Shown: piece after piece, positions 27,283 through 37,367 of the stretch
Position numbering within the stretch: the first letter of the stretch is position 1
Layout: each line of letters opens with the position of its first letter
Notes under the pieces: model-generated
The model's input: the letters and a program-made list of their open reading frames with translations, nothing else
Databases searched by the model: none
What the model was told of the DNA's origin: nothing
Program-made: the position numbers and the translations under genes
NCBI RefSeq assembly: GCF_018860965.1
Contig: NZ_JAHKQF010000015.1
Location: 186,001-250,000 of the forward strand
DNA: 64,000 bases
From: Alteromonas sp. C1M14
GTDB lineage: Bacteria > Pseudomonadota > Gammaproteobacteria > Enterobacterales > Alteromonadaceae
Direction of reading: 5' to 3'

Positions 27283-28080
27283 CTAGCGCGCTCTGCGTAA
27301 GCTATTGCTGTCAAAATCCGATTCCTCTAATTCTGTTTTGAAAACCAAAGAATGTGTCACCAGTTCCGTGGATTTCTGAGTTTGCAGATTGTACATAAAA
27401 GTACGCATGGGACGCCAGAATTCACCGTCGAATAATTGGTATTGTTCAAACTCTAACACTTTAAGCGGTGCCCCTTTGCGATCGAAAAACTCTACTTTCC
27501 TAGGACGAAAGTGTTCTTTGTCAATCCAGACGATTTGTTTTGAGTAACCGGAATATTTGTCCAAAGGCTTTTGTTCCAGTACATAAACCGCGTCACCGTT
27601 ATAAGTATCTTCCCGCAATAAGTCATAGGTAAATTTAGGTACTTCAAAGGAGGTCATATCTTCAAAGGCGTATTCACTGCCTAAGAACGGCCCCGATTTG
27701 TTGCGGGTTGAAATACGTTTTACACGCTTCACGGCGGGTAAAAAGATCCATTGTTCATCGGGGGCATCAATATGCGAAAAGCTTAAAAAAGCGGTGCCAG
27801 ACAAATCTCGGGGAGAATCAAATATGGTCAAGGCTTTATCGCCATCGGTGGGCACTTCTAGGGTTTTTACCCGCATTTCTCGTTTCGCTTCCTGCCCTTG
27901 GGCATTACGTAGCGTCATCGTGATGGTGGCCACGCTATTGACCCAGCCACGGTTCACATCCTTACGGGCTGTGGCCACACGTAACCCCTCTTTTTCTGAC
28001 GCCTCGTCCCCTAAAGCCGGATTCGCCAACAGTAATCCTGTTAGCATGGATAGCCAGGTTAGATTGCTAAGAACTTTCAT
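27283..28080 (-). CDS. LolA-like outer-membrane lipoprotein-sorting protein
   Basis: A 265-residue periplasmic protein with a signal peptide (about 1-24). The sheet-rich body has QEAKREMRVKTLEV, DEQWIFLPAVKRVKRIS and the C-terminal half YSKQIVWIDKEHFRPRKVEF, which match the LolA_like family (PF17131). These proteins carry a hydrophobic ligand in a half-open barrel, and are found beside MMPL-type exporters. It overlaps the stop of the MMPL gene by four bases, and the barrel gene follows four bases after its stop. Ligand unknown; it is distinct from the housekeeping LolA of the Lol pathway. Confidence 0.88.
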   Translation of the reverse strand: MKVLSNLTWLSMLTGLLLANPALGDEASEKEGLRVATARKDVNRGWVNSVATITMTLRNAQGQEAKREMRVKTLEVPTDGDKALTIFDSPRDLSGTAFLSFSHIDAPDEQWIFLPAVKRVKRISTRNKSGPFLGSEYAFEDMTSFEVPKFTYDLLREDTYNGDAVYVLEQKPLDKYSGYSKQIVWIDKEHFRPRKVEFFDRKGAPLKVLEFEQYQLFDGEFWRPMRTFMYNLQTQKSTELVTHSLVFKTELEESDFDSNSLRRAR

Positions 28081-30383
28081 GGTGCATACCTCACTTTTTT
28101 CGCTTTGTCTTTATCCAGCCATATCAAAAATGAGGGCAGGAACAGTAAATCAATTAGGAGCGCGGCGACAAAAATAATATTTGTCATCAAACCCATATCC
28201 GAATTTAACCTGAAATCGGAAAATAACAACACGCCAAACCCGGCCGCAAGCACCACGGTGGTGGTAATCATCGCCCTGCCTACCGTCTCGAAAGCATATT
28301 GTACCGATTCCTTAACACTTGAGTTGCCTTTGCGCGCCGCTTGGTATTTCAAGAGGAAGTGGACCGAGTCGTCGACAATAATACCCATGGTCATACTCAG
28401 TTCAACTGAAAGTGCCATGTTAATCTCCCCCGACATCATCCCCCACAAACCAAAACCCACCCCCGCGGGCATCAAATTCGCCATCAAACTCACTAACCCT
28501 AGCCGCCAAGAACGCAACGCCAAGGTAATTAATAAAGAGATCACGACCAGGGCTGCTAGCGAGCCCCATACCATACTTTCCATATTGCGGGCGCCAATAT
28601 GGGCAAACATCAATGCGGGGCTCGCGGCTTCCAAACGCAATTCCGGCGCCAGTTTGTTAAACCAACGTTTAGTGCGCTCTTCAAATTCGGTGAATTCATT
28701 GCTGCCAAGATTTTCCAACACCGCAATCATACGTACGGCAGATTTATCGATATCGATTTGATTATTAAGATCTAACCCATAAGGCAATGACATCTCGTAC
28801 AACAGTAAATACTGCGCTGCCAACTCTTTGGAATCTGGCAACCTAAAGTATTGGGGATCATCGTCATGCATATTCATATTTAAGCGTTTGATGATATCGG
28901 CAAAACTCAGTACATGTTTGACCTCCGGTTGGGAGCGTAGCCATTTTGCCAAGGCATCCACCTCTTTCATGACCGCAGGATCATTCACGCCGTATGGCTC
29001 ATCGGTATAGATGGCAAAGTCGATATTCGACATGCCGCCGAGATATTTTTTCTGCAGTTCCACCGTTTGTCTAAACGGCGAGGACAAATCGAAGTACTCC
29101 ACCGCCACATCATTTAGCCGGTTATTTAAGCAAAATATTAACGATACCGAGACAATCAATATTGAGTACGGCAAGATCCTACGGTGATGTGACACTACCC
29201 ACTGACCCAGTTTACGCACTTTATGTTCGCCGCCACTATCAGACACATTGCGCGGAGCGGGTAACAGTATTAATAGCGCCGGCAGCACGGTTAACGATAG
29301 GATACACGCCAGTATCACCCCTACCGCAGTCAGGTTCCCCAAATGGGAAAGAATGGGAACTTCTGCAAAATTAAGCATGAGAAAACCAATGGCTGTGGTT
29401 AAGCTCGTCAGAAAAACGGCTTTAATATTCAGCTGCACACTTTCCTGCAATGCAGTTGCTTTGGCTACGCCCTTTTTTAATTTCTGTCGATAGGTCACGA
29501 TGATATGCAGACAGTCAGCTACCGCTAACGTGGTCACCATGGTCGGCACATTCACGGTGGATGGACTGAGGAAAATGCCCCACCATCCGGCCACGCCCAT
29601 GGTCATCACAATACTGCCGCCGACGATAATCATCACCACCCCTGCGGCTGCCCAAGAGCGCGTTAAAAAGCGGATCATCAGCGCAATAATGATAAACATA
29701 AGAGGAATTAGGGTGGTCGCATCGTCTTTTGCGGTAAGGGCAAAGGCATCATTCATAATAACGATGCCCGATAAATAGATTTTATGATTTGGGTAGGCGG
29801 TCTCGTATTTCTGTTTTAATTGTTTTGAAAAGGTCGCGATTTTGATGATGTTTGGGGTTTGATCGCCATCAGGTAGCTGAATGGTAACGTTTATTACCGC
29901 CATCCTGTTATCTAAAGAAACCAATCGCCCTTGCACATTCTCTAACGGCGCCACGGATTTTTTCACCCATTGAATGTGATCGGCATCGGTTTGTCCTTCC
30001 TGAATGAGGTCAGTTACTACCAGACCTTCTTCATCGGCATAGGTATAGGGATAATTGGATAACGACTCTACTCGAATTGACAGCGGGATTTGCCACGCCT
30101 CTTCAGTGAGCTCATTAATCAGCGCAAAGGTGTCGGGCTGATACACGTCTTCGCTGTCCGGCAAGATCAAGAATGTGACATTCTCACTTTTACTGAACAC
30201 GTTCTGCATTTCTTCATAGGCCAGTTTTTGGGGGTCGTTTTCCTCAAAGAAAACCTTATAGTCGCCACGAAAATATAACTTCCCCGCTCCCGCTCCTGTC
30301 ATGATGCACGCCAACAAAAACAGCACCAATACCGTTTTCGGCTTTTCCATGCACCATCGCACCCATACAGGAAGTGTTTGCAT
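28077..30383 (-). CDS. MMPL-family RND transporter
   Basis: A 768-residue inner-membrane permease with two halves, each with one N-terminal helix, a periplasmic domain and five clustered helices. Characteristic segments are LAVADCLHIIVTYRQKLKKG in the first half and MTMGIIVDDSVHFLLKYQAA in the second, the latter with the paired Asp of the proton path. Proteins of this size belong to the HAE3/MMPL (lipid-exporting) branch and not to drug-efflux HAE1. It is the first gene of a four-gene operon with a LolA-like carrier and two barrels. Confidence 0.9.
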   Translation of the reverse strand: MQTLPVWVRWCMEKPKTVLVLFLLACIMTGAGAGKLYFRGDYKVFFEENDPQKLAYEEMQNVFSKSENVTFLILPDSEDVYQPDTFALINELTEEAWQIPLSIRVESLSNYPYTYADEEGLVVTDLIQEGQTDADHIQWVKKSVAPLENVQGRLVSLDNRMAVINVTIQLPDGDQTPNIIKIATFSKQLKQKYETAYPNHKIYLSGIVIMNDAFALTAKDDATTLIPLMFIIIALMIRFLTRSWAAAGVVMIIVGGSIVMTMGVAGWWGIFLSPSTVNVPTMVTTLAVADCLHIIVTYRQKLKKGVAKATALQESVQLNIKAVFLTSLTTAIGFLMLNFAEVPILSHLGNLTAVGVILACILSLTVLPALLILLPAPRNVSDSGGEHKVRKLGQWVVSHHRRILPYSILIVSVSLIFCLNNRLNDVAVEYFDLSSPFRQTVELQKKYLGGMSNIDFAIYTDEPYGVNDPAVMKEVDALAKWLRSQPEVKHVLSFADIIKRLNMNMHDDDPQYFRLPDSKELAAQYLLLYEMSLPYGLDLNNQIDIDKSAVRMIAVLENLGSNEFTEFEERTKRWFNKLAPELRLEAASPALMFAHIGARNMESMVWGSLAALVVISLLITLALRSWRLGLVSLMANLMPAGVGFGLWGMMSGEINMALSVELSMTMGIIVDDSVHFLLKYQAARKGNSSVKESVQYAFETVGRAMITTTVVLAAGFGVLLFSDFRLNSDMGLMTNIIFVAALLIDLLFLPSFLIWLDKDKAKKVRYAP

Positions 30384-30563
30384 AACCCTTTTTTTCCTTG
30401 TTTATTTACGCCCCTTTTAGTGTATCTGGTAAACCCGATTTGTGTAACTATTTCGCCGCCAATTACCCATTTAACACAAATTTAATGAATCAAAAATAAA
30501 TAACAAAAACATAATATTGGCATTTGATAAATCCCTCTGTCAGCCACCTTCCACACATAATAT

Positions 30564-30591
30564 TTGATCTTTGAAAAATGTTAGGTACTAT
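30564..30591 (+). promoter_or_regulatory. Likely sigma-70 promoter of the acyl-CoA dehydrogenase gene
   Basis: A TTGATC hexamer (30564-30569) and a TACTAT hexamer (30586-30591) are spaced 16 bases apart, each 4 of 6 to consensus. Transcription would begin near 30598, just before the FadR-like site. This is a by-eye assignment in a 237-base divergent intergenic region. Confidence 0.45.
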
Positions 30592-30602
30592 AAAGCGAAA
30601 CC

Positions 30603-30619
30603 AACTGGTCAGATGAGCG
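30603..30619 (+). promoter_or_regulatory. FadR-like operator overlapping the start of the fadE-like gene
   Basis: AACTGGTCAGATGAGCG contains CTGGTCAGATGAG, 10 of the 12 fixed positions of the FadR core CTGGTC-N-GACCAG. It lies just after the probable transcription start and ends two bases before the ATG, a place where a bound repressor would block transcription. Acyl-CoA release of FadR would then induce beta-oxidation. Confidence 0.5.
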
Positions 30620-30620
30620 G

Positions 30621-32873
30621 ATGAGTAAAATGAGTATTAGAAAACGCCTGAAAAAAGTTCTTCCCCCGATTTCTTTAACGGAGCAAGAAGCCCTGGATGC
30701 TGGAGATATCTGGTTAGAAGCCTCTATATATCAAGGCAAACCAGACATGAGCGCGCTGCGGGCTGTTCCACAGGCCTCCTTGTCGAAAGAGGAGCAGGCG
30801 TTTCTTGATGGGCCAGTGCAAGAATTGTTAGCCATGACCGACGACTTTGAGTTGGCAAACGGCGTGCATATTCCTGACGAGATCCTCGCGTTTATTAAAA
30901 AGCACCGCTTCTTTTCTATGATCATCCCCAAGAAATTTGGCGGATTAGAATTTAGCCCGTACGCAAATTCTACCATTGTTGCGACCTTAGCAGCCAAAAG
31001 TGGCGCTCTTGCCGTCACCGTCATGGTGCCAAACTCGCTGGGCCCCGGTGAGCTGCTAATGCATTACGGAACAAAAGAACAACAAGACTATTACCTGCCA
31101 CGTTTAGCCGTAGGCGATGATATTCCTTGCTTTGCCCTTACCAGCCCAGAAGCAGGCTCTGATGCAGGGGGGATCCCCGATGCCGCCATTGTGACCAAAG
31201 GTGAATGGGAAGGCAAAGAAGTAATCGGATTACGGGTAAGTTGGGATAAGCGTTATATTACCCTCGCCCCTATCGCCACCGTGTTAGGTCTGGCTTTTAA
31301 AGTTTTCGATCCCGATCATTTAATTGGCGATAAAACCGAGCTAGGTATTACCTGTGCCTTGTTGCCGAAATCCCATCCTGGGGTTCAACTCGGTAATCGT
31401 CATGATCCTATGGGCCAACGTTTCTACAATGGTACCACCCGTGGTAACGATGTATTCATCCCCATGGATTTCATTATTGGCGGACAAAAAAACATTGGTA
31501 AAGGCTGGCAAATGCTGGTGAGCTGCCTCGGAGCTGGCCGTGGTATTTCTTTGCCGGCAATGGGTGTGGCCACGGGCCAAGCAGCCCTAAAGGCCTCCGC
31601 AGAATACAGTTTTGTCCGCGAGCAATTTGGCTTACCCATCGGTCGCTTTGAAGGTATTCAAGGCAAGCTTGCAGATATTGCAGGTAAAACCTTTCTGCTT
31701 GAGTCTATGCGGGTTCTTACCACAGAAGGCTTGGGCATGGGGATAAAGCCCTCGGTGGTCACGGCCATCGCCAAATACCACATGACAGAACTAGGTCGTG
31801 ACGTCATGAACTCGGCCATGGATATCTTAGCCGGTAAGGCCATACAACGAGGCCCGCAAAATACGTTAGCGGGAGGTTACGCCTCTTTGCCCATTGCCAT
31901 AACTGTGGAAGGGGCCAATATTCTTACCCGTAATTTAATGATATTCGGTCAAGGTGCTATGCGCTGTCATCCGTACCTTAAAGACATGGTCGATCTGATT
32001 CACAGCGATGAGGAAAACGCCGATGAAGAATTCAACAAGGTACTGAAAAAGACAGTAAGCTTTAGCGTAAAAAATGCATTTCGCAGTCTAAAAAACAGTT
32101 ACTTACCCTTTTTACGACAATCTAAAAGCGCGTTACCCGAGGTGACTCGCTACGAGAAACGCCTGAACGCCATGGCGGCCAAACTGGCACCAATGGCGGA
32201 TTTATCTTTGGCTGTGCTAGGCGGTGATCTGAAAAAAGCGGAGTTACTTTCTGCCCGTTTAGGGGATGTAATGAGCTATTTGTACGGCGGTATGGCTGCA
32301 ATTCGTTTTTACGAACAAAAGGTAGACGACCGCAAACAAGCTCAGCCTTATTTTGAGTATGCGATGGCCTGGACCTTACAACAAGCAGAGCAGGCATTGG
32401 TGGACTTTGTCGCCAATTTCCCCAACACCCCAACACGATTGTTGATGCGTACGCTTACCTGTACTTATACGAATTCAGTGAGTGGGATCAGCGATAAGCT
32501 TGCTAGCCAATTAGCCATTGCATCGATGCAAGATAACAGCATCAAGGCCCAGTTAACTCACCTTGTACGCACCGTGCCCGGAGACGGCAACGACATCAAT
32601 GAACAAGCCTTTAAGGCGAAACATGGGGTGTCTCATTTACTCGGTAAAGTACAAAAAGCGCTGCGTAAAGAGCCAGTGGTGCCGTTTATTTCCTTTGAAC
32701 ATGCACTCAATACTCTGCAAACACGGGGGGTTATCACAGCCCAAGAAGCGGCAGATCTTCATGATTACGATGAAAAACGTAAGCGCGCGGTTCGGGTGGA
32801 TGAATTTACCTTTGATTTAGCACCACTTAGTGATGCCCAATCAAATAAAGAAAAACAACAAGACGCGGCTTAA
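30621..32873 (+). CDS. Acyl-CoA dehydrogenase, FadE-like
   Basis: A 750-residue flavoprotein for the first step of fatty-acid beta-oxidation. The acyl-CoA dehydrogenase core (about 80-460) has the FAD/substrate blocks FALTSPEAGSDAGG, GISLPAMGVATGQAALKASAEYSFVREQFG and the GAMRCHPY segment. A C-terminal extension of about 280 residues (YLPFLRQSKSALPEVTRY onward) matches the DUF1974-type tail of FadE, though the protein is shorter than the 814 residues of E. coli. A FadR-like site overlaps the start, supporting a role in fatty-acid degradation. ATG at 30621 or 30630. Confidence 0.92.
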   Translation: MSKMSIRKRLKKVLPPISLTEQEALDAGDIWLEASIYQGKPDMSALRAVPQASLSKEEQAFLDGPVQELLAMTDDFELANGVHIPDEILAFIKKHRFFSMIIPKKFGGLEFSPYANSTIVATLAAKSGALAVTVMVPNSLGPGELLMHYGTKEQQDYYLPRLAVGDDIPCFALTSPEAGSDAGGIPDAAIVTKGEWEGKEVIGLRVSWDKRYITLAPIATVLGLAFKVFDPDHLIGDKTELGITCALLPKSHPGVQLGNRHDPMGQRFYNGTTRGNDVFIPMDFIIGGQKNIGKGWQMLVSCLGAGRGISLPAMGVATGQAALKASAEYSFVREQFGLPIGRFEGIQGKLADIAGKTFLLESMRVLTTEGLGMGIKPSVVTAIAKYHMTELGRDVMNSAMDILAGKAIQRGPQNTLAGGYASLPIAITVEGANILTRNLMIFGQGAMRCHPYLKDMVDLIHSDEENADEEFNKVLKKTVSFSVKNAFRSLKNSYLPFLRQSKSALPEVTRYEKRLNAMAAKLAPMADLSLAVLGGDLKKAELLSARLGDVMSYLYGGMAAIRFYEQKVDDRKQAQPYFEYAMAWTLQQAEQALVDFVANFPNTPTRLLMRTLTCTYTNSVSGISDKLASQLAIASMQDNSIKAQLTHLVRTVPGDGNDINEQAFKAKHGVSHLLGKVQKALRKEPVVPFISFEHALNTLQTRGVITAQEAADLHDYDEKRKRAVRVDEFTFDLAPLSDAQSNKEKQQDAA

Positions 32874-32893
32874 CCGCGCCTAACGACACAATT

Positions 32894-32920
32894 AGGTGGT
32901 GTAAAAACCACCTTTTTTTT
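32894..32920 (+). terminator. Rho-independent terminator after the acyl-CoA dehydrogenase gene
   Basis: Stem AGGTGGT/ACCACCT with a six-base loop and a run of T to 32920, 20 bases past the stop. Confidence 0.92.
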
Positions 32921-33002
32921 GCTTTTTCACTGCCATCGCCTATAAGCTTTATTAAGCCATAACGAATAACGCGATTATTTACTATCCACACAGGATGATG
33001 CA

Positions 33003-35015
33003 GTGCGCCTATTATTCAAATCGATTTATCCAGATAATGACACCCTAAGTGACATTGTTCATATTTTGCATACGAATACCCTCAGCGGCATGCTCGTGTC
33101 AATATTGGCCATCTCAGCATTAACGTTTGGGTTTGAGTCTCAACAAACACTACATCTGAAAACCGCTTTTTGGCTATTTATGGTGTCGTTGTTATTTTTT
33201 CGTTTTGCCGATGCCATGTACTGGATGAAGCGCCTACGGCACCAACGTCATAGCGCTTTTGCAGCATTTTCACGTTTCTTTGTGGGCGTCACTCTAACCG
33301 CATTAACCTGGGCGACCTATACCATTGCCCTGTTCCCTAAAATGCCCATTCTTGAACTGGCCACCACCATGGTGGTGTTGTCTGCATTAGCAGGAGGCGC
33401 AGCCACTGTGCTAGGCGCTAGTCGTACGCTGGTTTGGACATTCTGCACCCTGTTACTTGTTCCTATGTCTGTTATGGCCTTACTGGAATCCAACAAAGAA
33501 GTTAACTTACTGGGTTTCTTAGGGATGGCATTTTGGTTAACCATGCTCAACGCTTCCCGCAAAACAAACCGTTTTTTCATGCAAACCATGGAGCTAAAAA
33601 AGCATAATCAGCAGTTGGTCGCGCAAATGGAAACCGAACGCAATGAAGTGATTCGTGTTAATGCAGCACTAAAACAAAGCAACCTGCAGCTAGATGCCAT
33701 TAATAGTCACCTTGAAGAAACGGTAGAACAACGGACAAAAGACGTTACCCGCCTATCGAACTTAGATCCGTTAACCATGCTCATGAATAGAACCGGCTTC
33801 TTAAAGCAGTTATCTTTATCCATCGATAAGTGCAAAAGCCATAACGCCTCCCTTGCCCTTCTTTTTATTGATTTAGATGGCTTTAAGCAAGTTAACGATA
33901 GTTTAGGCCACCCCATTGGTGATCGCGTATTAGTCAAAGTTGCTGATGTACTAAAGCAACACGCCCCTAAGCATAATCTGGCGCGCTGGGGAGGCGACGA
34001 ATTTATCATTATTATTGAAAATGTGAGTGCAGAAACAGCCACCATAGCCGCCTTAGCTATCCGTAAAGATATCGCGGCTCCGATGAACATCGATGAAAAC
34101 GAAATTAGCCTCGATGCCACCATCGGCATTGCCCTGTGCCCTGAGCACACCGATGATCCACAACGACTCATTCAAGAGGCGGATCTCACCATGTATCATG
34201 AAAAACGACTACGCCAGTCGCATGTTGCAGTGTTCAATACAGCCATCTATGCCTCAGTTCGCCGCGAACAACAGCTTCGAGAAGGGCTTCGAATTGCCAT
34301 CGAACAAAATGCATTTTATCTAGTCTATCAGCCACTCATTTGTTCGAGAACCGGTATGGTGTCGTCTTTTGAGGCCCTTATACGCTGGCAATATAATGAC
34401 ACCCTCATTTCCCCTGGCGAATTTATTCCCATTGCAGAGCGCTGTGGCATCATTATCCACCTTGGGGAATGGGTATTGCGTACGGCTTGCAAGGATGCGG
34501 CACGCTGGCAAGACTCTCGCATTGCGGTGTCTGTAAATGTATCTGTTGCCCAACTGATGGAAGATGACTTCGTTGCCAGATTATCCCAAATACTATCTTC
34601 TACCGGCCTAGCCCCCACCCGATTACACCTTGAAGTAACAGAGTCGGTATTTGCCGACAACACGACAAAGCTTACCGCGCAGATTAATGGCATTAAAGCT
34701 ATGGGGGTGACCATCTCCATCGACGACTTTGGCACTGGCTTTTCTTCCCTTAGCCAACTACACATCTTAAATTTTGATCATATAAAAATTGATCGCTCAT
34801 TTATTCAGGCACTGGACACTACAGGCGAGCCCATTGTCCGAGCGGCGCTGCTCATTGCCGGTGAATTTGGCTGTAAAACCATCGCCGAGGGCGTAGAAAC
34901 TGAAAATCAAGCTGCAAGATTAAAGGCAATGGGTGTAGACTGCTTGCAAGGTTTTTACTTCGGTAAACCGCAGCGAGAAGAAACCCTCACGCAGTGGTTC
35001 CACAACGATAAATAA
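33003..35015 (+). CDS. Membrane GGDEF-EAL protein (cyclic di-GMP turnover)
   Basis: A 670-residue protein with about six N-terminal helices (residues 25-185), a coiled coil (about 195-245), then GGDEF and EAL domains. The cyclase motif is intact (RWGGDEF), but the upstream inhibitory RxxD site is absent (it reads APKH). The phosphodiesterase motifs look complete: [50 protein letters not shown]. The net activity cannot be told by eye. The GTG start has AGGATG upstream. tdk follows by two bases. BcsA and a PilZ site elsewhere in the window are plausible cyclic di-GMP targets. Confidence 0.93.
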   Translation: MRLLFKSIYPDNDTLSDIVHILHTNTLSGMLVSILAISALTFGFESQQTLHLKTAFWLFMVSLLFFRFADAMYWMKRLRHQRHSAFAAFSRFFVGVTLTALTWATYTIALFPKMPILELATTMVVLSALAGGAATVLGASRTLVWTFCTLLLVPMSVMALLESNKEVNLLGFLGMAFWLTMLNASRKTNRFFMQTMELKKHNQQLVAQMETERNEVIRVNAALKQSNLQLDAINSHLEETVEQRTKDVTRLSNLDPLTMLMNRTGFLKQLSLSIDKCKSHNASLALLFIDLDGFKQVNDSLGHPIGDRVLVKVADVLKQHAPKHNLARWGGDEFIIIIENVSAETATIAALAIRKDIAAPMNIDENEISLDATIGIALCPEHTDDPQRLIQEADLTMYHEKRLRQSHVAVFNTAIYASVRREQQLREGLRIAIEQNAFYLVYQPLICSRTGMVSSFEALIRWQYNDTLISPGEFIPIAERCGIIIHLGEWVLRTACKDAARWQDSRIAVSVNVSVAQLMEDDFVARLSQILSSTGLAPTRLHLEVTESVFADNTTKLTAQINGIKAMGVTISIDDFGTGFSSLSQLHILNFDHIKIDRSFIQALDTTGEPIVRAALLIAGEFGCKTIAEGVETENQAARLKAMGVDCLQGFYFGKPQREETLTQWFHNDK

Positions 35016-35017
35016 AC

Positions 35018-35596
35018 ATGGCTCAACTTTATTTTTATTACTCTGCAATGAATGCAGGAAAATCCACGTCTTTGCTTCAATCTGCCTACAACTACCGTGA
35101 ACGGGGGATGCATGCGGTCATTTTCACCGCGGCTATTGATGACAGGTATGAAGTAGGAAAGGTGACGTCTCGCATCGGTTTGCAAGCAGAGGCGACACTC
35201 TACAAAGCAGAAGATGATTTATTTCATGCCGTATTGGCTCAGCATCGCCAGCAACCCCTCGACTGCGTATTTATTGATGAAGCCCAGTTTCTGACCAAAG
35301 CCCAAGTCAAACAGCTTGTGGAAGTGGTCGATGAGCTCAATATCCCGGTACTGGCGTATGGTTTACGTACAGACTTTCTCGGCGAAGCCTTCGAAGGCAG
35401 CCACTATCTTATGGCCTGGGCCGACAAATTAACGGAATTAAAAACCGTTTGTCATTGTGGCCGCAAAGCCACCTTCGTTGTACGATTAGACGAAAATGGA
35501 CAACCGGTTACCGGCGGTAACCAAGTAGAAATAGGCGGTAACGACCGTTATGAATCCATGTGTCGCAAACACTTCAAACAACTGGTATGGGACTAA
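35018..35596 (+). CDS. tdk: Thymidine kinase
   Basis: A 192-residue type II thymidine kinase, the usual length. Walker A is [19 protein letters not shown] (ATP binding), Walker B is [11 protein letters not shown], and the lasso region is [16 protein letters not shown] zinc site is formed by the Cys-His-Cys pattern of [10 protein letters not shown] and the terminal CRKH. The gene phosphorylates thymidine in the salvage pathway. It begins two bases after the GGDEF-EAL stop with no ribosome site of its own, so it depends on translational coupling. Confidence 0.96.
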   Translation: MAQLYFYYSAMNAGKSTSLLQSAYNYRERGMHAVIFTAAIDDRYEVGKVTSRIGLQAEATLYKAEDDLFHAVLAQHRQQPLDCVFIDEAQFLTKAQVKQLVEVVDELNIPVLAYGLRTDFLGEAFEGSHYLMAWADKLTELKTVCHCGRKATFVVRLDENGQPVTGGNQVEIGGNDRYESMCRKHFKQLVWD

Positions 35597-35755
35597 CTTG
35601 TTAAATTAATTGAATAAAACGCAGAATACCCCATAGACGGATATCATTAACAATCGCTTAGTGCAATTGATCGTGACCTGTCTATCTGTGGTCGACTCTG
35701 CGTTGACTTCACAACCTCCCCCATTAACAGTGATGAAAAAATAAAGGAATACACT

Positions 35756-37357
35756 ATGTTGATGTCTTTTCGTATTGGCCTGTCCATACTCGGTTGTACC
35801 CTCTCCTCGTTGACTTTTGCTAACACGCCAGCGGTCAATCATCTACCTGACAACCTCGCTGGTCTGCCGCAAACCATCGATAAGGCTTTAGCCCAATTTC
35901 ACACACCGGGCATGAGTGTGGGTATCATTAAAGACGGAGAAACCGTCTATCTTGCAGGCCACGGTATGCGAGATTTGGCAAATCAACTACCGGTAGAGCC
36001 TGACACCTGGTTTAGGCTTGCCTCTACCAGTAAAGCCTTTACCGCCACCACCGTGGCTCAGCTCGTCGATGAACAAAAGCTTACCTGGCACACCAAAGTC
36101 ACCGAGGTTTTACCCGCGTTTCAAATGGCAGATCCCTGGGTCACCCGAGAAATGGACATCACCGATTTACTGACTCACCGAAGTGGATTGTCCTCCGGTG
36201 CCGGCGACTCCATGTTATGGCCCGAGCCCAGTGGTTTTAGCCGCGATGAGATTATCCACAATCTGCGCTATCTTACTCCAGCTTATAGCTTCAGGCGTCA
36301 CTATGCCTATTCCAATGTCATGTATATCACTGCAGGGGAACTGGTCGCCAAGGTAACCGAACAACCGTGGGAAAGCCGCGTTCAGGAAAGCGTATTCGCG
36401 CCGTTAAAGATGCAATGCTTTGGTGGCGATGTGCCCGACACAGTGCTGGATAATCGCGCATTAAGTTACGGCTACAACGATGAGCGGGGTATTTACCCCA
36501 TTCCTCGTAATCAAATTGAACGCAAAGGGATCGTTTCTGCTGCCGCAGGTGGCGTCACCTGTAATGCGCCAAGTATGTTGTCGTGGCTACAAATGTGGCT
36601 AGATGGCGGCAAACTGCCTTCCGGTGAACCCCTACTACAGCCCGACACCGTAAAAACCATGTTAACGCCCCAGACTATCTTATCGGTAACCGATACGGAT
36701 GCCCAATGGGATAACATGCACTTTAAAGCCTATGGTTTAGGCTGGCGATTAATGGATATCGATGGCCAGGAGGTGATTTCTCATACTGGCACCTTGTCGG
36801 GGTATCAAACCTATGTTGCCTTTATTCCCGATTTGCAGCTCGGGGTGGTTATCTTAAATAATGGTTCAAATTCCGGCGCCCGTGGTTCGGTGATGGAAAC
36901 CATTTTAAAAGCCTACATACCCGATGCGCCGCAAGAAGACTGGGTTGACACCTATCAGCAATACCGTGATGAACGTGCCGCTAACTATCGGGCCCGTCAT
37001 CAAGCGCCAAAAGGGTCAGGAACCACTTCCCTCGCACCTGAGAGCTACCTCGGAACCTATGAAGATAAGTGGTTTGGCACCTTTACCTTGTCTGCTAAAG
37101 GCCAATCCGTACGTATTGTGTCGGCAAAAATGCCCACTTTACAAGGCACCCTTGAACCCTTTGATAGTCATACGTTCATGATCCGTTGGGATAACCAGAA
37201 CGCTGCCTCTGATGCCTTTATTCGCTTCGATACCAATCCGTTAGTACAAGTAACAGGGTTTAGTTTGTCCCCTTATACCGTCCGTGAAAGCACCCAACAT
37301 GAATGGCGTGATATGTATTTCACCAAGGTGTCTACCCCGGCACCCGCGGCTAAATAG
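35756..37357 (+). CDS. Exported serine hydrolase, beta-lactamase class C family
   Basis: A 533-residue protein with a signal peptide (about 1-22). The penicillin-binding fold motifs are SxxK at Ser90-Lys93 (ASTSKAF), YxN at Tyr185-Asn187 (YAYSN) and HTG in ISHTGTLSG. The C-terminal DUF3471-like domain (about 410-533) follows, as in D-aminopeptidase/esterase relatives of AmpC. It could be a peptidase or esterase in the periplasm; true beta-lactamase activity cannot be claimed. AAAGGA is 7 bases before the first ATG. It faces glyA across a long palindrome. Confidence 0.88.
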   Translation: MLMSFRIGLSILGCTLSSLTFANTPAVNHLPDNLAGLPQTIDKALAQFHTPGMSVGIIKDGETVYLAGHGMRDLANQLPVEPDTWFRLASTSKAFTATTVAQLVDEQKLTWHTKVTEVLPAFQMADPWVTREMDITDLLTHRSGLSSGAGDSMLWPEPSGFSRDEIIHNLRYLTPAYSFRRHYAYSNVMYITAGELVAKVTEQPWESRVQESVFAPLKMQCFGGDVPDTVLDNRALSYGYNDERGIYPIPRNQIERKGIVSAAAGGVTCNAPSMLSWLQMWLDGGKLPSGEPLLQPDTVKTMLTPQTILSVTDTDAQWDNMHFKAYGLGWRLMDIDGQEVISHTGTLSGYQTYVAFIPDLQLGVVILNNGSNSGARGSVMETILKAYIPDAPQEDWVDTYQQYRDERAANYRARHQAPKGSGTTSLAPESYLGTYEDKWFGTFTLSAKGQSVRIVSAKMPTLQGTLEPFDSHTFMIRWDNQNAASDAFIRFDTNPLVQVTGFSLSPYTVRESTQHEWRDMYFTKVSTPAPAAK

Positions 37358-37367
37358 CTGACTGATG

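Noticed and set aside
27698-28177. 159-codon forward frame opposite the LolA-like gene
   Set aside because: Antisense to a conserved gene, no homology recognised, no start signal.
28105-28761. 218-codon forward open frame opposite the MMPL gene
   Set aside because: It is antisense to a well-conserved permease, has low-complexity composition and no ribosome site; it is a shadow of that gene's codon pattern.
33707-34171. 154-codon reverse frame inside the GGDEF-EAL gene
   Set aside because: Antisense to intact GGDEF motifs, with no independent features.
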